A stretch of DNA of 35,563 bases from Staphylococcus equorum (lineage in GTDB: Bacteria; Bacillota; Bacilli; Staphylococcales; Staphylococcaceae), in NCBI RefSeq assembly GCF_001747895.1, contig NZ_LNNB01000030.1:1-35563 (forward strand), written 5' to 3'. A program made the translations under genes and the position numbers. Shown here piece by piece: positions 1-8,040 of the stretch (position 1 is the stretch's first letter; each line of letters starts with the position of its first letter). The notes under the pieces were generated by a model. It saw only the letters and a list, made by a program, of their open reading frames with translations, had not been told where the DNA came from and made no database searches.

Positions 1-17
1 GAATCTGCCCCCCTCCA
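1..17 (+). tRNA. tRNA-Tyr, 3' end only (window edge)
   Basis: The first 17 bases match the end of the T arm and the 3' acceptor strand of a staphylococcal tRNA-Tyr, followed by an encoded CCA at 18-20. The identity rests on the acceptor sequence and on the usual Tyr-Trp-His-Gln-Cys-Gly-Leu order of this operon, because the anticodon lies outside the window. Confidence 0.7.
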
Positions 18-37
18 CCATATAACTTTAATTTAAT

Positions 38-108
38 AGGGGCATATTTCAACGGTAGAATACAGGTCTCCAAAACCTTTGATGTGGGTTCGATTCCTAC
101 TGCCCCTG
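38..108 (+). tRNA. tRNA-Trp (CCA), with two mismatched stem pairs
   Basis: A 71-nt cloverleaf with a 7-bp acceptor (AGGGGCA/TGCCCCT), anticodon CCA at 70-72, T loop TTCGATT and an encoded CCA at 109-111. Two pairs flanking residue 26 do not pair: T10/T25 in the D stem and C27/T43 at the top of the anticodon stem. The remaining pairs are intact. It may still work, or it may be a decaying copy. Confidence 0.88.
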
Positions 109-112
109 CCAT

Positions 113-186
113 GGCGGTTGTGGTGAAGTGGTTAACACATCGGATTGTGGTTCCGACACTCGTGGGTTCGATCCCCACCATCCGCC
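113..186 (+). tRNA. tRNA-His (GTG)
   Basis: A 74-nt gene that includes the encoded extra G(-1) opposite C73, the hallmark of tRNA-His. The anticodon GTG is at 147-149. The acceptor has one T/T mismatch at pair 5-68, shared with the second His gene at 35348. No CCA is encoded. Confidence 0.95.
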
Positions 187-197
187 CTTTGTATTTT

Positions 198-269
198 TGG
201 GCTATAGCCAAGCGGTAAGGCAACGGACTTTGACTCCGTCACTCGTTGGTTCGAATCCAGCTAGCCCAG
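198..269 (+). tRNA. tRNA-Gln (TTG)
   Basis: A 72-nt cloverleaf with acceptor TGGGCTA/TAGCCCA, anticodon TTG at 230-232 and T loop TTCGAAT. No CCA is encoded. Confidence 0.95.
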
Positions 270-277
270 TTTTTATT

Positions 278-348
<71 letters not shown>

Positions 349-358
349 CCATCAATAT

Positions 359-430
359 GCGGGAGTAGTTCAATTCTTAGAACACGTTCCTTCCCGGAAC
401 GAGGTATAGGTGTAAGTCCTATCTTCCGCT
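359..430 (+). tRNA. tRNA-Gly (TCC), cell-wall type, copy 1 of 4
   Basis: A 72-nt cloverleaf with acceptor GCGGGAG/CTTCCGC, anticodon TCC and encoded CCA at 431-433. The D loop (AATTCTTA) has CT where the invariant G18-G19 should be. The T loop is TGTAAGT instead of TTCRANY, so the GTTC box is lost. These are the known features of staphylococcal non-proteinogenic tRNA-Gly, which is charged by GlyRS but used by the Fem peptidyltransferases to build the pentaglycine bridge and is poorly bound by EF-Tu. The anticodon loop has the unusual sequence CTTCCCG. Confidence 0.92.
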
Positions 431-451
431 CCATATTTATTTATATCCCAT

Positions 452-523
452 GCGGGAGTAGTTCAACTCTTAGAACACGTTCCTTCCCGGAACGAGGTAT
501 AGGTGTAAATCCTATCTTCCGCT
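452..523 (+). tRNA. tRNA-Gly (TCC), cell-wall type, copy 2 of 4
   Basis: Begins 93 bp after copy 1, with an identical acceptor and anticodon arm. The D loop is AACTCTTA (CT at 18-19) and the T loop TGTAAAT. CCA is encoded at 524-526. The 19-bp linker before it matches the linker before copy 3, which indicates tandem duplication. Confidence 0.92.
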
Positions 524-544
524 CCATATTTATTTATATCCCAT

Positions 545-616
545 GCGGGAGTAGTTCAATTCTTAGAACACGTTCCTTCCCGGAACGAGGTATAGGTGTA
601 AGTCCTATCTTCCGCT
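545..616 (+). tRNA. tRNA-Gly (TCC), cell-wall type, copy 3 of 4
   Basis: Begins 93 bp after copy 2. It has the same D loop (AATTCTTA) and T loop (TGTAAGT) as copy 1 and appears identical to it. CCA is encoded at 617-619. Confidence 0.92.
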
Positions 617-638
617 CCATATTTAATATTATTTGCAT

Positions 639-710
639 GCGGGAGTAGTTCAACTTTTAGAACACGTTCCTTCCCGGAATGAGGTATAGGTGTAAGTCCT
701 ATCTTCCGCT
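639..710 (+). tRNA. tRNA-Gly (TCC), cell-wall type, copy 4 of 4
   Basis: The most diverged copy, 94 bp after copy 3 and with a different linker. The D loop is AACTTTTA (TT at positions 18-19), and one G-T wobble sits in the anticodon stem (GAATG). CCA is encoded at 711-713. The CT and TT variants parallel the two cell-wall tRNA-Gly isoacceptors described from S. epidermidis. Confidence 0.9.
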
Positions 711-754
711 CCATCGATACTTCCACATAGGGAGTTTTTTATTTATTTAATTGG

Positions 755-840
755 GCCGGCGTGGCGGAATTGGCAGACGCGCGGGACTCAAAATCCCGTT
801 CCATTGATTTGGAGTGTCGGTTCGATCCCGACCGCCGGTA
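755..840 (+). tRNA. tRNA-Leu (CAA)
   Basis: An 86-nt class II tRNA with acceptor GCCGGCG/CGCCGGT (a G-T wobble at pair 1-72), anticodon CAA in loop CTCAAAA, a long variable arm and T loop TTCGATC. No CCA is encoded. It is the last gene of the operon. Confidence 0.93.
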
Positions 841-867
841 TATATAACGTACTTAGATGTACATGTT

Positions 868-899
868 AAGCAATCTCATAAGATGAGGTTGCTTTTTTT
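868..899 (+). terminator. intrinsic terminator of the tRNA operon
   Basis: A 12-bp stem (868-879 with 883-894, one G-T pair) and a 3-nt loop are followed by a run of T. It lies 28 bp after tRNA-Leu. Confidence 0.85.
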
Positions 900-1031
900 A
901 TGTTTAAACTTAATTGCTCAATATCACTTTATAAAACTATGTATGCAATATTAATATAATCAAAGTAAATATTGTAGTTTTTGGTAAAGTATAATATTAT
1001 TAGTCTAATGTTATATTTGGAGGAAAATTCA

Positions 1032-2114
1032 ATGGTTAAAACTAAAACAACCAAAACTAAAACAACTAAACCAAATGGAAAGCAATTTTTTGGTAATATC
1101 TTACAAGCTGTTGGTGCAGGGGTAGTTATTGCGTTAATTCCTAATGCATTATTAGGTGAACTATTAAAGTTTTTTAAAGAAGGTAATGAGTTATTAGAAA
1201 CAATATATCAATTAGTAGTTATGATTCAATCATTTATGGCTTTTATTATAGGTGTATTAGCTGCGCATCAATTTAAATTTAATGGTGCAGGCGCTACGAT
1301 GATAGGTGTTTCTGCTATGTTAGGTAGTGGAGCTGTTAAAATTACTCCTGATGGATTTATACTAAATGGTATTGGTGATATTATTAATACTATTTTAGTT
1401 GTAATTATTGCTTGCTTTTTATACTTAATATTACAAAATAAATTAGGTTCATTAGAAATGATCTTGTTACCAGTTATAATTCCTGTGGTAAGTGGAATTA
1501 TTGGTCTATATACATTAGGCTATGTATCTAATGTTACAAAAGGTTTAGGCCATATAGTGCATTCATTTACTGAACTCAATCCATTATTGATGTCAGTGTT
1601 AATATGTGTGACTTATTCGTTGCTGATGGTAACGCCAATATCGGTTGTAGCTATTGCAACAGCAATTAGCCTATCTGGACTAGGTAGTGGTGCAGCCAAT
1701 ATGGGAATTGTTGCAGCTTGTGTTACATTCTTATTTGGATCAATCAGAGTTAATGGTGCTGGTGTGAATTTAGTATTAATTATTGGTGCAGCTAAGATGA
1801 TGATACCTGTCTATTTCAGACATTTAATTATCGCGATACCTTTAACAATTAATGGTATTATAGGTGGCTTGATTGCTTACTTTATTGGGATTGAAGGTAC
1901 ACCGATGTCAGCTGGTTTTGGTTATACAGGACTTGTAGGACCAATTAATGCCTTTAACCGTATGTCTGGAGATCCAACAATGAATATCATATTGTTAATT
2001 TTTGGTTATTTCATTATTCCTTTTGTTGCAGCATTTTTTGTTCATGAGTTATGTAAAAAATTCATTGGTAGATATACTGATGAAATATACAGTTTTGAAA
2101 TTCCTAAACAGTAA
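1032..2114 (+). CDS. PTS EIIC-like membrane permease (PF13303-type)
   Basis: A 360-residue integral membrane protein with about 8-10 hydrophobic segments and a short basic, Thr/Lys-rich N-terminus. Glycine-rich stretches such as GAGATMIGVSAMLGSGA and the C-terminal GYTGLVGPINAFN resemble the stand-alone EIIC-like family seen in Firmicutes. No EIIA or EIIB domain or neighbouring PTS gene is visible, so the substrate and even PTS dependence are unknown. I chose ATG 1032 because TTTGGAGG lies just upstream. The frame is open back to a TTG at 981, but that start has no ribosome site. It is monocistronic, with a terminator directly after it. Confidence 0.72.
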   Translation: MVKTKTTKTKTTKPNGKQFFGNILQAVGAGVVIALIPNALLGELLKFFKEGNELLETIYQLVVMIQSFMAFIIGVLAAHQFKFNGAGATMIGVSAMLGSGAVKITPDGFILNGIGDIINTILVVIIACFLYLILQNKLGSLEMILLPVIIPVVSGIIGLYTLGYVSNVTKGLGHIVHSFTELNPLLMSVLICVTYSLLMVTPISVVAIATAISLSGLGSGAANMGIVAACVTFLFGSIRVNGAGVNLVLIIGAAKMMIPVYFRHLIIAIPLTINGIIGGLIAYFIGIEGTPMSAGFGYTGLVGPINAFNRMSGDPTMNIILLIFGYFIIPFVAAFFVHELCKKFIGRYTDEIYSFEIPKQ

Positions 2115-2121
2115 TCTTAAG

Positions 2122-2149
2122 AGACCTAATATTTATTAGGTCTTTTTTT
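2122..2149 (+). terminator. intrinsic terminator after the EIIC-like gene
   Basis: A perfect 9-bp stem (2122-2130 with 2135-2143), a 4-nt loop and a T-run to 2149. Confidence 0.9.
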
Positions 2150-2223
2150 ATACATAAATAATGCATATTTTGTAATTTTTAGAAAAAAACCTCTCTTATA
2201 CATAGCTTTCATATAAAAAGTTA

Positions 2224-2252
2224 TTGAATAATATTACGTTATTATGTATAAT
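2224..2252 (+). promoter_or_regulatory. sigma-A promoter of the glutamine ABC transporter operon
   Basis: -35 TTGAAT (2224-2229), a 17-bp spacer and -10 TATAAT (2247-2252), about 30 bp before the start codon. Confidence 0.75.
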
Positions 2253-2282
2253 AATTAATTATATAGAGAGGGGCTAACCAAG

Positions 2283-3746
2283 ATGAAACACATTATTAAA
2301 CTATTTATGGTCTTTATTATATTTATTAGCGCCATAATTACTTACATAAATCCTGATGCTCAGGCAGCAGAAGAAGACCAATGGGATAAAATTAAAGAAC
2401 GTGGAGAATTGAGAGTGGGTTTATCTGCAGATTATGCACCTTATGAATTTGAACATAATGTGAATGGTAAATCTGAATATGCCGGTATTGATATTGATTT
2501 GGCAAAGAAAATTGCAAAGGACAATGATGTAAAGCTAAAAATTGTTAATATGCAATTTGATAGTTTGTTAGGAGCAATTAAAACTGGGAAAATCGATTTA
2601 ATCATTTCTGGAATGACACCAACACCTGAACGTGAAAAAGAGGTAGATTTCTCAAATCCATATATGACGGTTGAACAAAAAATGATTGTTAAAAAGTCTG
2701 AAGCAGATAGATTTCAAAATATAGATGATTTTGCTAATCAAAAAATTGGTGTACAAAAACAAACACAACAAGAAAAAATTGCACAAACAGAAATTGAAAA
2801 TGCACAAATACAATCTTTAACGAGAGTGCCTGAAGTAATCATGTCATTGAAGAGTGGCAAAATAAACGGGATGGTTATTGAAGGACCAGTTGCAGAAGCT
2901 TACTTGAAACAAAATGAAGATTTAGCATTTGCAGATGACGTGCAATTTAATGAAGGGACGAAACAAACAGCAATTGCAGTACCTAAAAATTCCCCTGAAT
3001 TAATGGAAAGACTTAATGCTACTATTAAAGATGTTGAAGATAAAGGTTTACTAGTAGATTATAAAGCATCAGCTGCAGAAGCGATGAAAAAGGATGAAGG
3101 AAATTTCTTTACTAAATATGGAAACTTCTTTATAAAAGGTATTAAAAATACGATACTCATTTCAATTGTGGGAGTAGTGCTAGGGGCAGTGTTTGGCGCA
3201 TTTATTGCATTATTAAAACTAAGTAAAGTTAGAGTTTTAAGATGGTTAGCTTCGGCTTATATTGAATTCTTAAGGGGCACACCATTGCTCGTGCAAGTAT
3301 TTTTAGTTTATTTCGGCACAACTGCAGTATTAGGTTTAAATATCTCCGCATTAATTTGTGGTATGATCGCGCTTGTAATTAACTGTTCTGCATATATTGC
3401 TGAAATTATTAGAGCCGGTATAAATGCAGTAGACAAAGGACAAACTGAAGCTGCACGTAGTTTAGGATTATCTTATGGTCAAACTATGAAATCAGTTGTA
3501 TTACCACAAGCGATTAAAAATATTTTGCCTGCTTTAGGTAATGAGTTTGTAACAGTGATTAAAGAATCTTCTATAGTATCTGTAATCGGTGTTAGTGAAA
3601 TTATGTTTAATGCGCAAGTTGTTCAAGGTGCTTCATTTGATCCGTTCACACCATTGATCATAGCAGCTATACTGTATTTTATTCTCACATTTACATTATC
3701 TAGAATTATGTATTTCTTTGAAGGGAGATTGAAAGTTAGTGATTAA
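2283..3746 (+). CDS. glnP: polar amino acid (glutamine-type) ABC transporter, fused substrate-binding protein and permease
   Basis: A 487-residue fusion protein. Residues 1-28 are a signal peptide ending in AQA. Residues ~35-265 form a family 3 solute-binding domain ([16 protein letters not shown], then [11 protein letters not shown]). Residues ~275-480 are a HisM/ArtQ-type permease with several membrane segments and the EAA loop (TEAARSLG near residue 390). The binding domain stays tethered to the outer membrane face, as in lactococcal GlnP. The downstream ATPase overlaps it by 8 bp, giving a complete importer. Glutamine is the likely substrate by family; glutamate, arginine or cystine cannot be excluded. 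RBS GAGAGGGG precedes ATG 2283. Confidence 0.85.
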   Translation: MKHIIKLFMVFIIFISAIITYINPDAQAAEEDQWDKIKERGELRVGLSADYAPYEFEHNVNGKSEYAGIDIDLAKKIAKDNDVKLKIVNMQFDSLLGAIKTGKIDLIISGMTPTPEREKEVDFSNPYMTVEQKMIVKKSEADRFQNIDDFANQKIGVQKQTQQEKIAQTEIENAQIQSLTRVPEVIMSLKSGKINGMVIEGPVAEAYLKQNEDLAFADDVQFNEGTKQTAIAVPKNSPELMERLNATIKDVEDKGLLVDYKASAAEAMKKDEGNFFTKYGNFFIKGIKNTILISIVGVVLGAVFGAFIALLKLSKVRVLRWLASAYIEFLRGTPLLVQVFLVYFGTTAVLGLNISALICGMIALVINCSAYIAEIIRAGINAVDKGQTEAARSLGLSYGQTMKSVVLPQAIKNILPALGNEFVTVIKESSIVSVIGVSEIMFNAQVVQGASFDPFTPLIIAAILYFILTFTLSRIMYFFEGRLKVSD

Positions 3747-4461
3747 TATTAAAAACTTATATAAGTCATTTGGTAAAAATGAAGTTTTAAAAGGCATTGA
3801 TTTTACTGTAAACCAAGGCGAAGTTGTAGCTATCATAGGTCCTTCAGGTAGTGGGAAAAGTACCTTACTGCGTTGCATGAATCTACTAGAGACACCAACA
3901 AGTGGTGAAGTTATATTTAAAGATAATAATTTAACGAGTAAAGATACAGAATTAGAAAAATTGCGTCAACAAATGGGGATGGTATTTCAAAATTTCAATT
4001 TATTTCCGCATAAAAAAGTAATAGATAACGTTATTTTAGCTCCTAGTTTATTAAAAAAAGGAAATCAAAATGACTTGAAAAAAGAGGCCCAGTTGTTATT
4101 AGAAAAAGTGGGTCTAGAGGATAAATCTGATGCATATCCAGCACAATTATCTGGCGGTCAAAAGCAAAGGGTAGCAATTGCTAGAGCATTAGCAATGAAC
4201 CCTGAAGTTCTTTTGTTTGATGAACCTACATCAGCTCTAGATCCAGAGGTTGTAGGAGACGTATTGAAAGTTATGAAAGATCTAGCTAAAGAGGGTATGA
4301 CAATGGTAGTTGTAACCCATGAAATGCACTTTGCTAGAGATGTAAGTGATAAAGTAGTATTTATGGCTGATGGTGTCATCGTCGAGTCTGGGACACCAGA
4401 AGAAGTCTTTGACCACCAACAACATGAAAGAACGAAAAACTTTTTATTAAGAGTTTTATAA
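3739..4461 (+). CDS. glnQ: polar amino acid ABC transporter ATP-binding protein
   Basis: A 240-residue cytoplasmic ABC ATPase that powers the importer encoded just upstream. Walker A is GPSGSGKST at residues 34-42, the Q-loop lies in [10 protein letters not shown], the signature is LSGGQ near residue 136, Walker B is LLFDEP, and the H-loop is VVTHEM. The high identity to GlnQ/ArtM-type ATPases is evident in ALDPEVVG. It starts with GTG at 3739 inside the 3' end of glnP (8-bp overlap), with GAAGGGAG as ribosome site, so the two are translationally coupled. Confidence 0.92.
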   Translation: MINIKNLYKSFGKNEVLKGIDFTVNQGEVVAIIGPSGSGKSTLLRCMNLLETPTSGEVIFKDNNLTSKDTELEKLRQQMGMVFQNFNLFPHKKVIDNVILAPSLLKKGNQNDLKKEAQLLLEKVGLEDKSDAYPAQLSGGQKQRVAIARALAMNPEVLLFDEPTSALDPEVVGDVLKVMKDLAKEGMTMVVVTHEMHFARDVSDKVVFMADGVIVESGTPEEVFDHQQHERTKNFLLRVL

Positions 4462-4473
4462 TTATTTAAAAAT

Positions 4474-4540
4474 AAGACTAAGTTGGTAAAATAGGATTGT
4501 TTAAAATCAATCTTATGTTATCGATTTGGTCTTTTATTTT
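4474..4540 (+). terminator. probable terminator after glnQ
   Basis: An outer stem AAGACTA/TGGTCTT encloses an inner AGGATTG/CAATCTT hairpin and is followed by a T-rich tract. The structure is interrupted, so confidence is moderate. Confidence 0.5.
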
Positions 4541-4641
4541 TTTATATTTAAATTATAATAAAAGTAATATAGCTAATACGCCAAAGCCATACGAATGTGT
4601 TAAACTGTACAATGTGTGTTTTTAAGGTGGGGTGTAAGAAA

Positions 4642-5772
4642 ATGGATTTAAACCAATTAAAACAAGATGTTATAGACTATGCCCATTCAATTGGTATTGA
4701 TAGTATTGGTTTTACGACAGCTGATCCTTTCGATGAAATGAAGCAAAAGTTAGTGGATTATCATGCAAAAGGGTATGCATCTGGTTTTGAAGAATCTGAT
4801 ATAGAATTAAGAACAGAACCGAAATTAAATTTGCCAACAGCAAGATCTATTATTGCAATAGGAGTTGGCTATCCAAATAAATTAAAAGGTGCGCCTAAAA
4901 GTGTCCGTGGAGACAGAAGAGGCATGTTTGCTAGAGCTTCTTGGGGGCAAGATTATCATAGTATTATGAGGAAACGGTTAGATAAATTGGGTGAGTATTT
5001 AGAATCTAGAGTAGAAGACGTTGAAATTAAATCAATGGTAGATACTGGCGCATTGTCTGATCGTGCTGTAGCAGAACGTGCAGGACTTGGGTTTGTAGGA
5101 AGAAATGGCTTTGTCATCAATCCTGACCTTGGTACATGGACGTATTTAGGAGAGATGCTAGTTAGTATACCTTTTGCGCCTGATGACCCGTTAATCGATA
5201 GCTGTGGCGATTGTACGATTTGTGTCGATCGTTGTCCAACAGGAGCACTCGTTGGAGATGGACAGTTAAATAGTCAGAAATGTATTAGCTTTTTAACTCA
5301 GACGAAGGGTTATCTAGAAGATGAATATCGTTATAAAATTGGCAATCGTCTTTATGGATGTGATACCTGTCAACAAGTGTGCCCGAAAAACAAAGGGATT
5401 AATACACAACATGACGATATAGAATTAGAACCTGAAATTTTAAAACCAAGGCTCGTGCCTTTATTAAAAATGAGCAATAAAGAATTTAAAAATACTTATG
5501 GTCATTTAGCAGGGGCATGGAGAGGTAAGAAACCGATTCAACGTAATGCAATTATTGCTTTGGCACATTTTAAAGAAGAAACAGCAATACCTGAATTACA
5601 AGATGTTGCGTTAGATGATCCAAGACCTATGATTAGAGCTACAGCATATTGGGCGATAGGACAAATTCAAGGCGAGGCTGCTAGACCATTTATTGAACAA
5701 CATTATGAAAATGAACTAGAAGAGGTTCAAATTGAAATGTTAAAAGGACTTGAAACGAGGAGCGAAAAATAG
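4642..5772 (+). CDS. queG: epoxyqueuosine reductase QueG
   Basis: A 376-residue cobalamin-dependent iron-sulfur enzyme that reduces epoxyqueuosine to queuosine at the wobble base of GUN-anticodon tRNAs. The DUF1730 domain contains VDTGALSDR with the catalytic Asp near residue 134. A 2x[4Fe-4S] ferredoxin module follows, with C188-x2-C191-x2-C194-x3-C198 and C240-x2-C243-x3-C247, plus C214. A C-terminal HEAT-like repeat (residues ~325-365) binds tRNA in this family. I chose ATG 4642 over the in-frame upstream start because AAGGTGGGG (4624-4632) fits it and homologues begin here. trmL follows at once. Confidence 0.93.
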   Translation: MDLNQLKQDVIDYAHSIGIDSIGFTTADPFDEMKQKLVDYHAKGYASGFEESDIELRTEPKLNLPTARSIIAIGVGYPNKLKGAPKSVRGDRRGMFARASWGQDYHSIMRKRLDKLGEYLESRVEDVEIKSMVDTGALSDRAVAERAGLGFVGRNGFVINPDLGTWTYLGEMLVSIPFAPDDPLIDSCGDCTICVDRCPTGALVGDGQLNSQKCISFLTQTKGYLEDEYRYKIGNRLYGCDTCQQVCPKNKGINTQHDDIELEPEILKPRLVPLLKMSNKEFKNTYGHLAGAWRGKKPIQRNAIIALAHFKEETAIPELQDVALDDPRPMIRATAYWAIGQIQGEAARPFIEQHYENELEEVQIEMLKGLETRSEK

Positions 5773-5773
5773 A

Positions 5774-6244
5774 ATGACAAACCACATAGTACTATTTCAA
5801 CCACAGATACCTGGTAATACAGGCAGTATTGCAAGAACATGTGCAGGCACATATACACATTTACACTTAATTAAGCCACTTGGTTTCAGTACAGATGATA
5901 AGATGCTAAAGCGTGCTGGATTAGATTATTGGGAAACTGTTAATATCACTTATCATGAAAGTATTGAAGATTTTTTTGAAGCAACAGAGGGTACTTATTA
6001 TTTATTAACTAAATTTGGTAAGAAAACATATTCAGATTTTGATTTTACTGATACTACTCACGATCACTTCTTTATTTTCGGACGTGAAACGACTGGATTA
6101 CCTGACTGGGTGAAAGAGACATATCAAGAAACGGCGTTACGTATCCCAATGAATGATAATATTAGATCATTAAACTTATCTAATACAGCATCATTGCTCA
6201 TTTACGAAGCGTTAAGACAACAAAGTTTTCCAGAATTACATTAA
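5774..6244 (+). CDS. trmL: tRNA (cytidine/uridine-2'-O-)-methyltransferase TrmL
   Basis: A 156-residue SPOUT-class methyltransferase that 2'-O-methylates the wobble nucleotide 34 of tRNA-Leu isoacceptors, using S-adenosylmethionine. Diagnostic features are the N-terminal QPQIPGNTGSIARTCAG, the trefoil-knot cofactor motifs FGRETTGLP, and IPMNDNIRSLNLS followed by the C-terminal helix. The length is normal for TrmL. I chose ATG 5774, one base after the queG stop, with GAGGAGCG as RBS inside the queG end. The pair forms a two-gene wobble-base modification unit. Confidence 0.93.
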   Translation: MTNHIVLFQPQIPGNTGSIARTCAGTYTHLHLIKPLGFSTDDKMLKRAGLDYWETVNITYHESIEDFFEATEGTYYLLTKFGKKTYSDFDFTDTTHDHFFIFGRETTGLPDWVKETYQETALRIPMNDNIRSLNLSNTASLLIYEALRQQSFPELH

Positions 6245-6348
6245 TAAATGGCTAAATGAATGAAAATAATGTGATAGATTTGTATAATAGAGATAAGTCT
6301 TATAACTTAGCATTTAATTAATCAAATTGGTACATTAGTAATGTTGTG

Positions 6349-6374
6349 GTTTATCTCCATTACATCAAGGGTAT
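6349..6374 (+). promoter_or_regulatory. candidate sigma-B promoter of the NagB-like gene
   Basis: GTTTAT (6349-6354), a 14-nt spacer and GGGTAT (6369-6374) fit the staphylococcal/bacillar sigma-B pattern GTTTAA-N12-15-GGGTAT with one mismatch. The predicted transcript would start about 45 nt before the ATG at 6428. Confidence 0.6.
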
Positions 6375-6427
6375 TAATAAAAATAATGCTAGAACGCGTC
6401 TTAATAAAAAAGAGGAGTGTAATTACT

Positions 6428-7027
6428 ATGGCAATGAACTTTAAAGTTTTAGAAAACGAAAAAATTGTAGCTGAATATGCTGCAGATATATTAAGAAAAC
6501 AATTTAACAACAATCCGACAACTATTGCAGGTGTACACCTTTCTAATGATAATTCACCAGTATTAGATGAATTAAAGAAAAATGTAGATAATCACCCTGT
6601 AGACTTTAGTCAAATTAACATTTTAGATTATGATGATAACAAATCTTATTTTGAAGCTTTAGGTGTGCCTGAAGGTCAAATTTATAATGTTTCATTTAAT
6701 GAAGACACTGAATCATTTATTGGTGATAAAATTAAAACAAAAGAAAACAAAGGTAAATTGATTACACAAGTACTATCAATTGATACTAATGGTAAATTGA
6801 ACGTAAGTGTAAAACAAGGTCTATTTTCAGCACGTGAAGTTATTTTAATTATCACTGGCGCTGACAAAAAAGAAGTTGTTCACAAATTATATGAAGAAAA
6901 TGGTAAAACAAGCTTTGAACCTTCAGATTTAAAAGCGCATCGTATGGTGAATGTAGTTTTAGATGAAGCGGCAGCAGAAGGGTTACCTGAAGATGTAAGA
7001 CATTATTTCACAGCACGTTTTGCTTAA
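6428..7027 (+). CDS. glucosamine-6-phosphate isomerase-like (NagB/RpiA fold) protein, probably not catalytic
   Basis: A 199-residue protein related to NagB. The C-terminal part keeps the family pattern: SAREVILIITGADKKEVV (NagB-type LVTGxxK) and the PSDLKAHRMVNVVLDEAAA segment. It is shorter than NagB (~240-250 residues), and the active-site GxGxDGHxAFNEP loop is not visible, so it probably does not deaminate glucosamine-6-phosphate. It may be a sugar-phosphate sensor or a structural relic. I chose ATG 6428 for its AGAGGAGTG ribosome site; ATG 6434 (second Met) is an alternative. A sigma-B-like promoter precedes it and a small acidic protein follows after 23 bp. Confidence 0.72.
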   Translation: MAMNFKVLENEKIVAEYAADILRKQFNNNPTTIAGVHLSNDNSPVLDELKKNVDNHPVDFSQINILDYDDNKSYFEALGVPEGQIYNVSFNEDTESFIGDKIKTKENKGKLITQVLSIDTNGKLNVSVKQGLFSAREVILIITGADKKEVVHKLYEENGKTSFEPSDLKAHRMVNVVLDEAAAEGLPEDVRHYFTARFA

Positions 7028-7050
7028 TATAAAAATGTGAGGTGATAGGT

Positions 7051-7236
7051 ATGACAAACAAAAAGGATAATAAACATTTACAAAATGATGTACCTGAACC
7101 TGAAAATGAAATGGTCAGTGACTACGAAGATGTAGTAGAACTTGGTAAGGAAATGGAACAAATTTCCGAGGAAAATGATGAGGATAAGTTAGATAAATCT
7201 CATGATCCAGAAGTTCGTTCAGATTTAAATGATTAG
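7051..7236 (+). CDS. small acidic conserved hypothetical protein
   Basis: A 61-residue soluble protein with 21 Asp/Glu against 7 Lys/Arg and no cysteine, membrane segment or recognisable domain. It resembles the small acidic SAS-type proteins annotated in S. aureus. I chose ATG 7051 because GAGGTG lies 6 nt upstream; the frame opens slightly earlier. It follows the NagB-like gene by 23 bp with no terminator between, so the two probably share a transcript. The function is unknown. Confidence 0.75.
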   Translation: MTNKKDNKHLQNDVPEPENEMVSDYEDVVELGKEMEQISEENDEDKLDKSHDPEVRSDLND

Positions 7237-7243
7237 TATTAAG

Positions 7244-7287
7244 ATAGCTCTTTGGGGAATTTTTTTATTCACAAAGGGCTATTTTTA
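7244..7287 (+). terminator. intrinsic terminator after the acidic protein gene
   Basis: An 11-bp stem (7244-7254 with 7272-7282, one wobble) encloses an internal T-run loop and is followed by TTTTT. Confidence 0.7.
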
Positions 7288-7445
7288 TGTCTATTAATAG
7301 CAAATGAGACTTTGAAAAAATTAAAATTAATTTGTTTTGATAGTCAAATACTGTGATAAATTATTTTCAATTTAAAAAGAAATGCCAAGTTAAAAGTGAA
7401 TGTGTTATTATTAAATCATTATTGGATTTAAGGAGACTTATACAT

Positions 7446-7862
7446 ATGTTAAGTAAGTATTGGAAATACATTATGATTAGTGCTGTCATTGTTAATTTAA
7501 TTTCTATTAAGGGTTTTCCTATGGCGATTGGTGCACTTTACTTACCCGTGTTATTTAAAGTTATAAAATTGCAGATAAATTTATCGCGTGGGCTTGTTGA
7601 TCAAGTTAATGCTTCAACGTTCGTTAAAGGTAACCAAACTGGAATTATTATAAGTGTGATATGTTGTATTGTAATAACTGTATTGTTGTTTAAACCATTA
7701 GGAGATTTTTATAGTAGTTTAACTGGGTTTTTAGGTACATTAGTTACGATTAGTCCTGTTACTATGGTTATCGGTGCGATTCTACTCATATTAACAGCTG
7801 TAGGTGTAATACAAGCAGCAAAAGTACAATTCAACAAAATAAACATTACTAAAGAAAGCTAA
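7446..7862 (+). CDS. small integral membrane protein of unknown function
   Basis: A 138-residue protein made almost entirely of hydrophobic segments (about residues 8-40, 60-80 and 95-130), so 3-4 membrane passes. I do not recognise a family. The start is ATG 7446, supported by AAGGAGACT at 7429-7437; the reading frame extends 31 codons further upstream but that part is unlikely to be translated. It stands alone between two terminators. Confidence 0.7.
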   Translation: MLSKYWKYIMISAVIVNLISIKGFPMAIGALYLPVLFKVIKLQINLSRGLVDQVNASTFVKGNQTGIIISVICCIVITVLLFKPLGDFYSSLTGFLGTLVTISPVTMVIGAILLILTAVGVIQAAKVQFNKINITKES

Positions 7863-7909
7863 ATTGTATAGTTACTAGATGATTTATAAAAAAGTATAGT
7901 TTATATAAA

Positions 7910-7947
7910 ATGCCGTAAAATCTTAATGATTTTGACGGTATTTTTTT
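7910..7947 (+). terminator. intrinsic terminator after the small membrane protein
   Basis: The stem is 7910-7922 with 7928-7941 (one bulged G and one G-T pair), followed by seven T. Confidence 0.85.
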
Positions 7948-8018
7948 GTAGAAAAGTGAAGGGTTCTAATTAATAAGGTAAAATAATAACTCATAAATTC
8001 AGTTTAAAATAAAATAAT

Positions 8019-8034
8019 ATGTAAACGCTCTATA
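8019..8034 (+). promoter_or_regulatory. candidate CcpA cre site upstream of fumC
   Basis: ATGTAAACGCTCTATA matches the left half of the cre consensus (WTGNAANCGNWNNCW) fully and the right half poorly. The site is about 20 bp upstream of the fumC -35. TCA-cycle genes are classical CcpA targets, which supports the reading, but the right half is weak. Confidence 0.45.
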
Positions 8035-8040
8035 ATACGA

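Larger units (their letters stand above)
359..713 (+). repeat. tandem array of four ~93-bp tRNA-Gly units
   Basis: Four tRNA-Gly units start at 359, 452, 545 and 639 (periods 93, 93 and 94). Units 1-3 share the tRNA and its linker almost exactly. Unit 4 has a diverged linker and is probably the oldest. This looks like recent unequal recombination that added copies. Confidence 0.9.
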
